DNA from: Ustilaginoidea virens
Lineage: Eukaryota > Ascomycota > Sordariomycetes > Hypocreales > Clavicipitaceae
NCBI RefSeq assembly: GCF_000687475.1
Contig: NC_057322.1
Location: 124,001-188,000, forward strand
DNA length: 64,000 bases
Direction of reading: 5' to 3'
Under the pieces are notes generated by a model that made no database searches, was not told the DNA's origin, and saw nothing but the letters and a program-made list of their open reading frames with translations. Every line of letters begins with the position of its first letter. The stretch's first letter is position 1. A program made the position numbers and the translations under genes. Positions 11,401-22,267 of the stretch are shown one piece after another.

Positions 11401-13247
11401 TTAGCCCGCACGATGCCTGTCTTGCGGTAGAGCGGGTGGCCGGGGTATAGGTAGGCGGCGCCCTGCCTAACGATACCGCGGGCCTTACCTATATAGGTGG
11501 CCGCCTTATGCATGCTATAGGAGTAGAAGAGGCTCCTACTTAGCTTAATATCGAGGGAGGGCTTATATAGCGTCTAGTAATATTATTCTATATACGCGTG
11601 CTTCTATAGTAGCATCACGCTGCTAAAGGTATCGCCATCCTTATTATTATTATTATTAATATCGCTGCCGTCTTTATAGTCGCAGTCGATCTCTATAGCG
11701 TTATCGTAAGCCTTAGCCTGCCTAGCCTGCCCGGCCTGCTTAGCCCTTTTGGCCGCATTATAGAAGCCAATATCGACCTAAATAAACTAGGGATCGATAT
11801 AGCCTAGCTTGAGGGAGCCTAAGATAGTAGCGCTAAAGCTCTTTAGTGCTAACTCTACTATCTCGCTAATTATAATATTTTTCGTATTATATGCCTAGAA
11901 GAGGAGCTTAAGGTGCTTAAAGTAGTAGACTATTCTGCCTGATGCTAGCGCGACCTCGATAGAGCTATAGCGCTGGCAAAGGTCGTGCTATATATCATCT
12001 AGGTGCTCGCTAGGAATAATATAGCATAGGTAGTACTGGCCGGGCCTTTCGCCCCTTTATAGCGCGGCTATATCTGCCGGCCTTATATATGTGGCCCTAT
12101 ACTGCTCTTGGTTAGACTGCGACTTAGCTTTTGCTATAGCGAATGATATAGGCATCTCCTGCGTATAGTGCTGCGGCATATAGCCGCGGATGGCCGGCAG
12201 TAGGGCGCTGTCCACAAACTCGGCCTGCCTTTAGTAGCTTAAGGTAAACGATTGGCTGCCCTATTTACTGCTAGGCATAATATAGGCGTTTGGGAAGAGG
12301 ATAAAGATAGAGAAAGTAATACCGCGAAATGCTGTAGTATAGGAGCCTAAGTAGGTATGATGTGTCCTCCCTAGCTAGACGCTATAGGGCTGGATTACCT
12401 AATCACCTTAGATAGATAGTATAAAGGGCGGCATAAGGGAGATATATATATACATCAATAGCGGGACCGCGGCGAGCGATATAGCCCCTATCTAGCTGTT
12501 ATCGATATCCTATATGCAGCGGATCTCTATATTATATAGGCGCGCGAGGGCCTTCTATATAGCCTCTAGCGAGATAGGCAGTTTCGATATCGGCCTAAAG
12601 CATATAGGCTACGGCTGCTTTTAGTCGGCCTTAGCGCTAGCCCCTATAGCTACCTAATAAGCGGAAAACTAATAAGCGGACGATTAGAGAGGGTCGACTG
12701 TAAGTAGCCGCATAATAGTATCGCGGCTAAGACCGAGGGAGTCTACTGTATCCTAGAAGTCGCTAGGGCTTAGCCTAGCGGCCCTATTGCCCTTAGGATC
12801 GTCGCTACTATCGCCACTACTATCGCTATCGTTATTCTTTTATACGCCGCAGGAGTATAAGGGTTAGAATGCCTTTTAGAAAATAGTCTTATATACCAAG
12901 GCCTACTGCTATAGGAACTTATCGCCCTTATTATCGCTACTAGTATCGCTATATTCAATCCCGCTATTACCGAGGCGCTATCTAGCTTAGTCTGCGATTA
13001 TAAGAAGCGGGTCACCCCTACTAGATAGGGGCTTAGCTAATAGATTAGGCGATAATAGCGGTATTATAGAAGGATAATATAGCGGCTCGCTATCGGTCTC
13101 CTTAAGGCTGCTATAGTATTCTAGCTATAGCAGGCTATTGTTAAAGCCCTATCCGCCGATACTATTACCAAGGCTATAATTAGTCTGGCTTTTCTTATAG
13201 TATTCTATTAGATAGAGAAGATAGGGGTACTACCTAGTATCGCCGCC

Positions 13248-14060
13248 GGCATCTAGTATAAAATTATTATCCGCTCTAATGCTATTGCGGCCGGTATCTA
13301 TTATAGCGTTATCATCCGCTCTAGTGCTATTATAGCTAATATCCATTATAGTTTTATTATCCGCTCTAGTGCTATCGCGGCTAGTATCCGTTATTGTGTC
13401 GTTATCCGCTCTACTATCGCGGCCGGTATCTATAGCGTTATTATCCGCTCTAGTGTTATTATAGCTGATATCTATTATTATATCGTTATCCGCTCTACTA
13501 TCGCAGCTGGTATCTATAGCGTCGTCATCCGCTCTAGTGCTATTATAGCTAATATCTATTATTATATTATCATCCGCTCTAGTGCTATTGCGGCCGGTAT
13601 CTATTATAGTATCGTCATCCACTCTACTATCGCGGCCGGTATCTATTACAGTATTATTATCCGCTCTACTATCGCGGCCGGTATCCGTTACAATATCGTT
13701 ATCCGCTCTAGTGCTATTATGCCCGGTATCTATTATAATATCGTTATCCGCTTTACTATCGCGGCCGGTATCCGTTATAGTATTATCATCCGCTTTAGTG
13801 CTATTATGCCCGGTATCTGTTATAGTATCGTCATCCGCTCTACTATCGCGGCCGGTATTTATTATAGTATCGTCATCCGCTCTACTATTACGGCCGGTAT
13901 CTATTATAGTATCGTTATCCGCTCTAGTGCTATCGCGCCCGGTATCTATTATAGTATCGTTATCCGCTCTACTATTACGGCCGGTATCTATTATAGTATT
14001 ATTATCCGCTCTAGTGCTATCGCGCCCGGTATCTATTATAGTATCGTCATCCGCTCTAAT
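13248..14060 (-). repeat. 19 tandem 13-15-residue repeats in the giant gene
   Basis: Units of 39-45 bp encode RAD(D/N)(D/N)TIIDTGR(D/N)S(T) with small variations, about 19 in a row. All lie in the main frame and unit length is always a multiple of three, which suggests the array was shaped as protein before RIP. Read on the plus strand the same DNA gives a spurious hydrophobic frame. Confidence 0.85.
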
Positions 14061-14592
14061 ATTATTAGCCACTAGTATATACTCTTATTCTTCGGCATCG
14101 CTCTCGCTATCTAAATTTAGTATAACCCTAGTATTATTATATAATATAGTAGGGTCGCTAGCTATTAGGGTATACCCGCGCTCCTTAGTATCGCTTTTAC
14201 TATCCAAGTTTAGTATAACCCTACTATTGTTATCTATTTGAGCCGAATTACTAGCTATTAGGGTGTTCTAGTGCTCCTTAGTCTCGCTCTCGCTATATAA
14301 ATCTGGTATAACTATAGTATCGCCTTACGGTCTAGGTAGGGTATTAGTAGCTGCTAAGCCTACATTTTATAGGATATATAGCCCTTCTATCGATATAGTA
14401 AGTGATTATATATTGCCCTGGTACTATATATGGGCCTCTTTGCGCCTGATAGAACGCTCTAAGGCGCCTAATGCCGAGCTTCCGGCGACCGCCACATAAG
14501 GCTCTAGTATAGGGGCAAAATAGTCAGCAATAGGGGATAGCCAGCAGAAAGGTAGGGCTATAGACGCGGCTAGGGATATAATACTGCGGCTA

Positions 14593-14930
14593 CTCGAGGC
14601 CGGTCTAGCGGATAGCCTCGGTAATATCTTTCGCAGGCCGGCATATAGAGAGGCTATAGATAGGGCCGGCAATACGCTACTATATTAGCTCGAGGCTGAT
14701 CTGGCGGATAGCCTTAGTAATATCCTTCGCAGGTTAGTATATAAAGAGGCTATAGATAGGGCTAGCGATGCGCTGCCGTATTAGCTCGAGGCTGGTCTAG
14801 CGGATAGCCTTAGTAATATCTTTCGCGGGCCGGCATATAGAGAGGCTATAGATAGGGCCGGCGATACGCTGCCGCATTAGCTCAAGGCTGGTCTAGCGGA
14901 TAGCCTCGGTGATATCCTTTATGGTGCGGC
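14593..14930 (-). repeat. 96-bp tandem repeat, 3.5 copies, near the N-terminus of the giant gene
   Basis: Units begin at 14593, 14689, 14785 and 14881 with the plus-strand motif CTCGAGGC(C/T)GGTCTAGCGG. The spacing is exactly 96 bp (32 codons), so the array keeps frame. The unit encodes LSIASLYAGLRKILPRLSA in the main frame. Confidence 0.85.
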
Positions 14931-15050
14931 CCGTACTAACTGCTCCTACTATAAAGGCTGGTTATCCTAAATAGCTTTATTTAAAGCATTTACTGCCCTT
15001 TACGCGCGCTACTGCTGCTGCCTAGTATTCCTATGCTGTTGTTGTATTAT

Positions 15051-15925
15051 AGGATTAACCTAAGGGCGGCCATGAGGACGCTTAAGGGGGGTTACTTCTA
15101 TAGGGCTCGTAGCAAGTGCGCGGGATAATATGCTTCCTAGTATAGGGTGGTAAGTATATATATCCTTTTTATTTAATAAATATAAGAGGCTGGCGCTACT
15201 GCTTTCTAAAGTACTAAAGGTAAGTAGAAATATATAGTAAGGTTGGTAGTCGTATAGAAAGAGGGTAAAAAAAAGAAAAGTTCTATATTATTGCTATATT
15301 AACCCTTACTATTACTGTATAAATATGCTAGAGAAGAGCCGGCTGCTTCCCCTACCCTATCTATTAGCGTGGACTAGCGTATAATTTAGTATAGAAAAGC
15401 CGGCTGCTGCCCCTACCCTATTATTAGCGTAGACTAGCATATAACTAGCGTATGCTCTGCATTTATTCTAGTAGCTAGCTAATAGGAGTGCGGTTCATAT
15501 GCTAGATTTAAATCGTATAAAAGATATAAGTTATATATACGGTCGCGCGCGAGGTAGTACGTAATAAGTAGTAGTGCGGCTCTATAGGGCTGCTTATACA
15601 CCCTATAAAAGAGCATAGGGAAAAGCGGGTTCACTACATATATAATAGTCGCGGTGATTAAGCGATTGCGATATTAATTCTATTTAGTAATATAAGGGAT
15701 ATGTAGCAAAGAAGGCGCTATAAGGCTACGAAGGAAAGCATAGCGTATTGCCTATACCTTACCCCTCACCTTATTGATATAGGCCTGCTATAGTAAATAA
15801 AGTAAGGGTTATAGTATAAAAAGGAGCGTTTCACCTAACTACAATAGCATAGCAAACAATCTACAGCATACTAACCTAGCCACCTTCTTTTTGCCACGCA
15901 GTATCTACTATAGTAAGAGGTTGGA
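15051..15925. other. region without recognised gene; 61-bp direct repeat
   Basis: A 61-bp direct repeat begins at about 15333 and 15394 (GCCGGCTGCT(T/G)CCCCTACCCTA core followed by TTAGCGT(G/A)GACTAGC). This is the 5' side of both the minus-strand giant gene and the plus-strand gene that follows, so it may be a divergent promoter. No palindrome copy was seen here. Confidence 0.5.
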
Positions 15926-15929
15926 CGGC

Positions 15930-17209
15930 CTAGGGCGATACATTTCGGTATAGTACTAACTTATCTCTCTATTATATTTACTATTTTATAGCACGCCTTG
16001 CTAGCATATTATTAAAATCCGACCGCTTTCTATCCAGGCGGCAGCATAAGGCATTAGCACGCCGCCCCTAGCGCTGCTACCAATAGTCTTTATATAATAC
16101 CAACCTCCTTATTAGGCTTATCTAGACCGAGAATGCTTACTAGTCTAAAATTAAGGAGAAATATAGGGATATGTTCGATATACTATATAACCAATAGGGC
16201 TTACGGGATAAAGCGCGCAATCTAAAGGTAGACTTCCTATTAGGGGATTATTTACTACCCCAGTCGTTAAACTAAATAGCTTTAGGAAAGAAAGAGATTA
16301 TAAGGTTAGTTAACTATAGTAAAAATCCTAATAAGTCGGAAAACGATATCGATTCAGATAGGAAACCTACTAATACCTTATACTAGTCGCCTTTAGCTCT
16401 ATATACAATTAATTATCTATGCCTTATAATATACATTGCCCCAGAAAGTAAGAAGCATCTATATACTAAGCCGCCCTAATACCTGACTTCTATACGATAT
16501 TACGTATAGCAAGATATACCGAAAGAAATACCCTATGCCCCTTTTATAAGTGCGCCGCTATAACTATATACGGCCTAGCTATTATTAGTTAGAGGGGAAA
16601 AAACAAAAAAGGAAAAAAGCCGCCTTACTATTTTAGTAATTAGTAGTAAGAAAAGGCATATGCGAGGAACTCAGCAGTATCCTATATACGCAAGAGGTGC
16701 TACTCATCAATTAGTCTGCCTTACATAAAGTCTATCGCTATATCTATATAGATAGATTATTCTTCAGGAGTTGCCTATCTAATTATATTATACAGCTGAT
16801 TATCGTAATATCTAATAAAGCTAAGGAAAAATATCGATTCCAACTTAAAATCATCCGTAAGTAGTATATAGTCGGGGTTATTTATATTACTGCTAATAGT
16901 GCTCTTTTCGTCGCAGACTATATACACGATTCTCTAGTATATCTCGCATATATAAGGATAACGATTGATTAATTCTATCCTAGTTCGGCACTTTACGTAA
17001 GGCCTATAGCGATAGCAAATATAGCAGACGGTAGATCCTTCCTCTATAAGGCAGACGTTAAGGCTATAGTAGCATATAATTATAAAGTAGGGGAAGTAGG
17101 GATCCCTCTCGTTAGTTATAGCACTTTAAGCCGTAGTCGTAGGCGGGATAAAGTATAGCGGTATACGATATATAAAATACTAATTACTAGTGGGGAAATA
17201 GTATTATAA
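15930..17209 (+). pseudogene. degenerate gene of unknown function
   Basis: One plus-strand frame reads from about 15930 (ILLKSDRFLSRRQHKALARR at about 16010) through IKEKYRDMFDILYNQ, LRDKARNLKVDFLLGDYLLP and SSKKRHMRGTQQYP to about 16660. Another frame then continues with SALHKVYRYIYIDRLFFRS, FQLKIIRK, SALFVADYIHDSLVYLAYI and KVGEVGIPLVSYSTLSRSRR to a TAA at 17207. The change of frame near 16.6 kb is an intron or a small indel. Stops within are TAG or TAA. The protein is basic, with no motif I can assign. The start codon is not certain. Confidence 0.45.
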
Positions 17210-18675
17210 AGAGGATAAAAAGGAAGAAGGGTAGAATACGCTAAGGCTTACTTATATAAAAGAGGAAAAAAGAGAAAAAGGCAAGACAAGCAATAGGATA
17301 AGAAAAAAAGAGTATAAGTTATAATAAGGGGGAAAGAAAGGAAGAAAGGAGGGAGAAGTCAAAGCTTTATATAGGAGAAAGAAATTAAGGGAATAGGAGT
17401 AAAGATAAAGGGAAAGTAAAAGTAGGAAGGCAAAAGGAAAATAAAGGGAAAATAAAGGCAGGAAATGCATTAATTCTCTGCTTTAATAGGCCTTACTTCC
17501 GCTGCTAAATAGGCAAGCATATACAATAAGGTTAGGTATACGGCTATAAATCGCGGGTGGTTTTAGTTCGGACCTATAAGTCTAAGCCGGTTCTCCTGCT
17601 CGCCTATTTTATCGCCATTCTATCGTATTTTATTATCTACGATATATAGATCCTATAAAATAGTAATAGTACCTTCTCTATAGACTATAGTAATAAGCAA
17701 TACTCTAACGGTGTCTTTATACTACTAACTGACTAAAAGGGATAAAAAGGATAATAGTAGACATAAAGGCGAGATATAAGGCTATAGCGCTATAGGTTCT
17801 ATAGAAAGTATTTATAATGCCACACGCTATATACTATTATAAGGTACTATCTGCTGTAATACCCCCCTCTATATTCTAGCAGCTTAGAATAAAGCTGGCA
17901 AGCTTTACCGTTAGCGAGGTTAGTATATAGGTCTTTATAGAGTAGGTGGTCGTAGAGACTATATATATCAGTAGGCATTCTCTATATTACTAGAAGACTC
18001 TGACTACTATACCCCCTCGGTTAAGTCGTAATAATTAATATATCTTATTCTTATATATAATAATAAACTACTATATAGAGCCTACTAGGGAAGAGGGAGA
18101 AGAGGATTATCAGGTCGGAATTATATTAAACCAAGGTCTCGGATTAACCTAAGTTTCTAATATCTAATACCCCCCTCCCCGTTAGAATATAGTTAGGCAT
18201 ATAGGCTAGGCCGCGCTACTTATATAGTAGTCACCATAGCATATATATGCAACCTTAGTAGGTTGGGGGGCGACGCTATAGTGCGACTATACGGCCCGGT
18301 TGGGACCTATAGGTCTGAACCACCCTACCGCCCGCATAGCTTATCGTATTACAGCGTATATATATAGTAATACACTCTCAATTCGTAGTTAGCTATATAG
18401 GTATATATCTATCTATGCTGTGTGTTTGCATCTAACGTAATGCCATACTAAGTAAAAATATATCCCCCTATAGTCGTTCGATAAAATGTAAAGTAAAATG
18501 CCTACGAATACACTTAAGTTGTATGCCGAGCAATATAGCCCCCCCCTCTAGTATTAGCTAAAAACGAAAAAAATAAAATAAAACGCTACCTTATATTTCC
18601 TATTAGTAGTTAATAAAAATAAAAAAAGTAAATTACCTCCTACTGCCGCGCGCCTAGCGGCGTATATTCGTATCA
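17210..18675. other. intergenic region with purine-rich tract and two palindromes
   Basis: 17217-17465 is strongly A/G-rich (AGAAAGGAAGAAAGGAGGG and similar). A variant palindrome GACCTATAAGTC lies at 17571-17582 and a full one at 18304-18315 (GGTTGGGACCTATAGGTCTG). No convincing coding stretch was seen; apparent hydrophobic minus-strand reading of the purine tract is an artefact. Confidence 0.5.
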
Positions 18676-19698
18676 TTAATACTTATGAGTTAAATTATAC
18701 TCCTATGATATAATATCATTTTTAAAGTAGAATTCATCTTTAAAATAGCTACTGCTACGGTTATCGTATGCGGTATCTTTTGCGTCGCCATTATTATAGG
18801 CGCTAGAATAGGTGCTAATGCCTATTTTTATAAATTCCTAATTCTTATCTATATCGTAGAGTATGCTATTAGTAGGTAAGGGGGGGGGGGATATAATACT
18901 GCCGGTGCGGGAAGAAGCGATACTGCCGGGGGGGGGAGAGATATAGCAGAGTGATTATATAGGGTATAATCGGCTAAAGCACTCCTAATGCTACTAATAA
19001 AGAGACTTAGTAATATCCCTTTTAAAGTCCCAATAGGCTGGATAAGGACGGTATATAGAAGGGTTCATAATATACAAAAAATACTTTTAGTATATAGCCT
19101 TTTTGAACTCTATCGCCTTAACATATAGCATTTATAAGCATTTTTCGGCTATTGCGAAGTATCGGAGGAATATAGCCACTATAGACTAGAACGCCAGCGT
19201 TATTATTATTATTAACATTTCATTGGCGCTAGGCGGGCGGGTGGCGGCATTATCGACCAGCTTCTAAAGGCTGATTCTATTATATATTATATCGAAGAGT
19301 GTAAAGTATTTACCGGCTAATATCTCCTAGCGTATAATCAACTTACTCTTTCTAAGGCAGTAGCGGCCATAGAGTAAATACTAATTACAGGAGCTACTAT
19401 CTTATATACTAGTGCAGTATAAAAACCTAGAGATGAATTTATCGTATACGCAATTATAGTATAGCTATACAAGCGATATTTATACGAGAGCATCCTAGTC
19501 TTCTATTCGGATGGTTTTATTAGTAAGCCTATTATGCAGATGGGTTTAAGCGTCTAGTCTATTAGTAATCCTCCTATAGGTTAATATATAAAGGTTTGTA
19601 AATAGCTCGTCGAATGCACTAAATAATACCGTAGGGATAATTAACTCTTTCTCTATGCTATATTTTATAGCATCTATAGCCGAAATAGGTTGAGCCAT
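18676..19698 (-). pseudogene. degenerate gene of unknown function (about 330-340 codons)
   Basis: Starts with an intact ATG at 19698 (MAQPISAIDAIKYSIEKEL) and holds one frame to TAG at 18703 or TAA at 18676. Readable pieces include VLFSAFDELFTNLYILTYRR, YNCVYDKFISRFLYC, LLYGRYCLRKSK, LIIIITLAF, and a proline- and serine-rich segment encoded by two C-runs at about 18870-18930 (ISPPPGSIASSRTGS). A tail rich in Asn, Asp and Tyr follows. No family recognised. In-frame stops are RIP-type. Confidence 0.45.
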
Positions 19699-20150
19699 TA
19701 TATCTATCTTAGTTATCGGTATAAAAAAGAAGAAAAAAGGGATAAAAGGGGAAGAAAAAAGAAAAGAAAGAAGAAAAAGGAAGAACGAATTTATAAGAAA
19801 AAAAAAAAAAAAAAGTAGGTACTAAAATAAAATATAGTCAGATCGTATATATATAATTCTCTATTATCTATAATAAGAGTAAACAAGCTACAATAGCAGT
19901 TCCTATATGATTCTATAGTAACTCAAGAGTATTAAGTAAGTCGGCGCACCGAATTATAAGGTATACCCCGCTTTTCCCCGCACTAGGAGTTGCTAGCCCT
20001 ACTGCAAAACCTATAGTAGCAGAGCCGTACCAGCAGAGCCGTACCACTATACCTACTAGTATATAGGCTATCTCATTAGGGCTCGCGCGTCATCCTCTGC
20101 CTATTACTTATACACTCTAGTGCTTATAACTTCTATATATATAGTAGTCT
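19699..20150. other. purine-rich stretch without gene
   Basis: 19727-19816 is nearly pure A/G on the plus strand and ends in an A-run of about 17. It lies just 5' of the minus-strand gene at 18676-19698. Nothing else recognised. Confidence 0.5.
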
Positions 20151-20156
20151 GAGGGG

Positions 20157-20660
20157 CCGGTTAAGACCTACAGGTCCGAACAGGTCTACGCTAGCATATA
20201 CTAGCCTATGCCGAAGGTTACCGCAGTCGTGGGCCGATATAAGCCATATATTATAGTGCGTCTATAGTAGATTCCATAACATAGGTTATATTAGGATCTA
20301 GTGGCCTATATGGCCGGTTAGGACCTACAGGTCCGAATAGGTCTATACTAGTATATACTGGCCTATGCCGAAGGTTACTACAATCGTGGGCCGACACAAG
20401 CCATATATTATAGTGCGTCTATAGTAGATTCCATAACATAGGTTATATTAGGATCTGGTGGCCTACGTAGCCGGTTAGGACCTATAGGTCCGAATAAGTC
20501 TATACTAGTATATACTAGCCTATGCCGAAGGTTACCGCGGTCGTAGGCCGATATAAGCCATATATTATAGTGCGTCCATAGTAGATTCTATAATATAGGC
20601 TATATTAGGACCCGGTGGCGTGCATAGCCAGTTAGGACCTATAGGTCCGAATAGGCCTAA
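20157..20660. repeat. 157-bp tandem repeat, 3 full copies plus part, one palindrome per unit
   Basis: Units begin with CCGGTTAGGACCTA at 20157, 20314, 20471 and 20628, exactly 157 bp apart. The palindrome is GACCTACAGGTC in the first two units (20165-20176, 20322-20333) and GACCTATAGGTC in the next two (20479-20490, 20636-20647), showing intermediate and complete RIP of a GCAGGT-type core. A looser copy, GACGTATAGGTC, lies at 20790-20801. Confidence 0.9.
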
Positions 20661-21510
20661 GCGAGCCTACGCATAAGGAGTATACGGTCGTTCGCGAATA
20701 TAGGAACCCTATACAGTAGTATAGTATCTCCGTAGTATATTACTTGCTTTAGGCTGCATTAGCACACGCAATACTAGGAGGCTGGTTCAGACGTATAGGT
20801 CTAGATAGGCCTATATTGGCCTATATACTAGGCAACCTTTACTCGGTTAGTCCGTAGAGGCAGCTATAAGGGAGGAGTAGTTAGTCGGGGATAGGCGGCA
20901 GGCTTTATCCCCTCTTACGATAACTCTAAGGCCAAATCTACTAGCCCCTACTGAAACCCACTTTAGGCTTTATAGGTAAACTGCTATTACTAGGGTGGTA
21001 TATTGAAAGGTCGGCTAGGATAAGACCGGCTAGGCTAAGACTGGTTATATGGCCGATAGGATAGGCGCTGCTAATAGGGGCGGCACTAGGTGGCCAGTTC
21101 AAACCTATAGGTCCGAAGCTTTACCTAGTCTATATATATAGGAGGGTTACCTATATAGCTATACTGCCCTACGCATGTAGGTAGGTGCCTTATCTAAGGG
21201 AAAGAGGCCGGTAAGAGGTTAAGGGCCGCGATCGGGTATTACCATATATCTTAGCAATATGGTATATGCGAGTGCCCTAGCTACCTAACCTATACATATG
21301 CTTCAAAGAGGGAGAGCAGTGGGAATAAGCGAGCTATCTACTATATGATAAAGATGCGGATATAGCGGCGGTGCTCGGCGTGGCGCGGCGATATATAGCG
21401 CGCTATATATAAAGGCCTGATATAATTAGGTATACTAAACGATATCTACCTTACTAGAAACAGAATATTAGAATCGGTAGTTGCATTAGCCTAGCTATAA
21501 TAACTATGCC
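20661..21510. other. region without recognised gene
   Basis: Contains decayed palindromes at 20790-20801 and 21101-21112 (AACCTATAGGTC) and short GGCTAGG(A/C)TAAGAC(C/T)GG repeats near 21010-21050. No coding stretch supported. Confidence 0.4.
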
Positions 21511-21842
21511 TGTTAGAATCGCTATCGTAAGGTACCTAATTGGGCATATACTGCGATAGATATGCCGCGCGCTGCTGCACACGATATGGCTACTTTTGCC
21601 CGTTTACCCCCTATGCCTAGTAGGGCATGCGGGCAGCCCGGCCCGACCGTGCTGAGGCATATAACTATAGCACGCGTATAACCGAGGCTATATTATATAA
21701 TTCCTCTCTTTTGCCTCTTTCCTACTTTCTTAAATAGTTATTAGCAAAATAATAGAATACCTTTATTTCGTGATCAATAGGTATATTATACCACACGCGC
21801 GACCCTATATATAAATAGGTACCCCTTAATATGGTACTAATA
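21511..21842. mobile_element. solo LTR of the copia-3 family with 5-bp TSD
   Basis: TGTTAGAATCGCTATCG...GGTACTAATA is homologous over its whole length to the 3' LTR at 41705-42047. It is flanked by ATGCC (21506-21510) and GTGCC (21843-21847). The single difference is a G-to-A change in a TpG context, so the pair is a TSD altered by RIP. No internal element sequence is present. Confidence 0.8.
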
Positions 21843-22260
21843 GTGCCAGTATAGAATGGTTCCTATATGTGAGGATGCACCGATATATAGTGGCGGAATC
21901 GACTCGCTGCACGTGCTTAGGTCAGGTGGCCGCCTATTACCTGACTTACAGCAGCCCGCGGTATATATGTGTCACCAATAGGTGCCCCACCAAGGCTTAT
22001 AGTCCCACCATATAAAACACACATATCGTTGGCTTCATACATATCCCGAATTTAAATATATACACTAAACCTATGCTTATTAATGCCGACTAGGAGCTAA
22101 TGCCGCTAACTATAAGCTAATGCCTAGTAGGAGTATTATATATTTATAACCTTATCTCCTTTCTTTTATTGCTTATTATCTTATTAATTATGCTTATATA
22201 AATCCTTATTATTAAATGCCTTTGCTTTTATATCTTCTGCCTCTGCTATATTTCCTATTT
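21843..22260. other. CA/TG-retaining island without recognised gene
   Basis: About 21880-22080 keeps many CpA and TpG dinucleotides (CACGTGC, GTGTCACC, AAAACACACATA), unlike its surroundings. It has a TATA-like ATATAAAACACAC at about 22011 and an inverted pair GTCAGGT/ACCTGAC at about 21923-21948. It looks like single-copy DNA spared by RIP. No open frame of note. Confidence 0.45.
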
Positions 22261-22267
22261 CTATTTT

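Larger units (their letters stand above)
1..15050 (-). pseudogene. giant multi-exon degenerate gene (about 4,500 codons), partial at the left edge
   Basis: Six blocks of open reading lie in series on the minus strand and can be joined through introns with readable splice sites (entries below), giving one gene longer than 15 kb. Interrupting stops are TAG or TAA, as expected from CpA-to-TpA change of CAG, CAA and TGG codons. TGA codons occur only in segments assigned to introns, in an unresolved stretch at 5540-5863, or near the hairpin at 190-234. The start is placed at two ATA codons at 15045-15050 (ATG to ATA), just before a Gln-rich segment. Most of the protein matches no family I know; the last exon looks like a SNF2-type helicase C-terminal domain. 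Because RIP acts on duplicated DNA, the gene must have had at least one close copy. It could instead be several adjacent genes, but phase agreement at five junctions argues for one. Confidence 0.55.
8489..15050 (-). pseudogene. giant gene, first exon (about 2,190 codons, one frame)
   Basis: One minus-strand frame runs from the proposed start to the donor at 8488. Stop-free stretches in it include 14424-14672, 13230-14072, 11214-11513 and 8730-8954. Order along the protein: a Gln-rich N-terminus (NTRQQQ), 32-residue repeats near residues 40-150, 19 short repeats with the core RADNDTIIDTG near residues 330-600, an acidic Ser/Asp linker (NDSDSSGDSSDD), a long globular-looking section (for example WDITPPGDPYYYYYY and VRGNSGRAIVI), an Asn tract near residue 1130, and a second Asp/Ser-rich linker (SDGNSDSDSDG) near residue 1740. 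I recognise no catalytic motif, transmembrane segment or transposase signature. Asn and Asp/Ser linkers between denser blocks are typical of large fungal multidomain proteins. Confidence 0.55.

Noticed and set aside
13582..14241. Plus-strand frames of 118-219 codons rich in Leu/Val/Ser
   Set aside because: They arise from reading the RADNDTIID repeat array on the wrong strand.
21900..21960. Possible tRNA or small structured RNA around GTCAGGT...ACCTGAC
   Set aside because: Only one 7-bp stem is visible; no A or B box or cloverleaf could be drawn.
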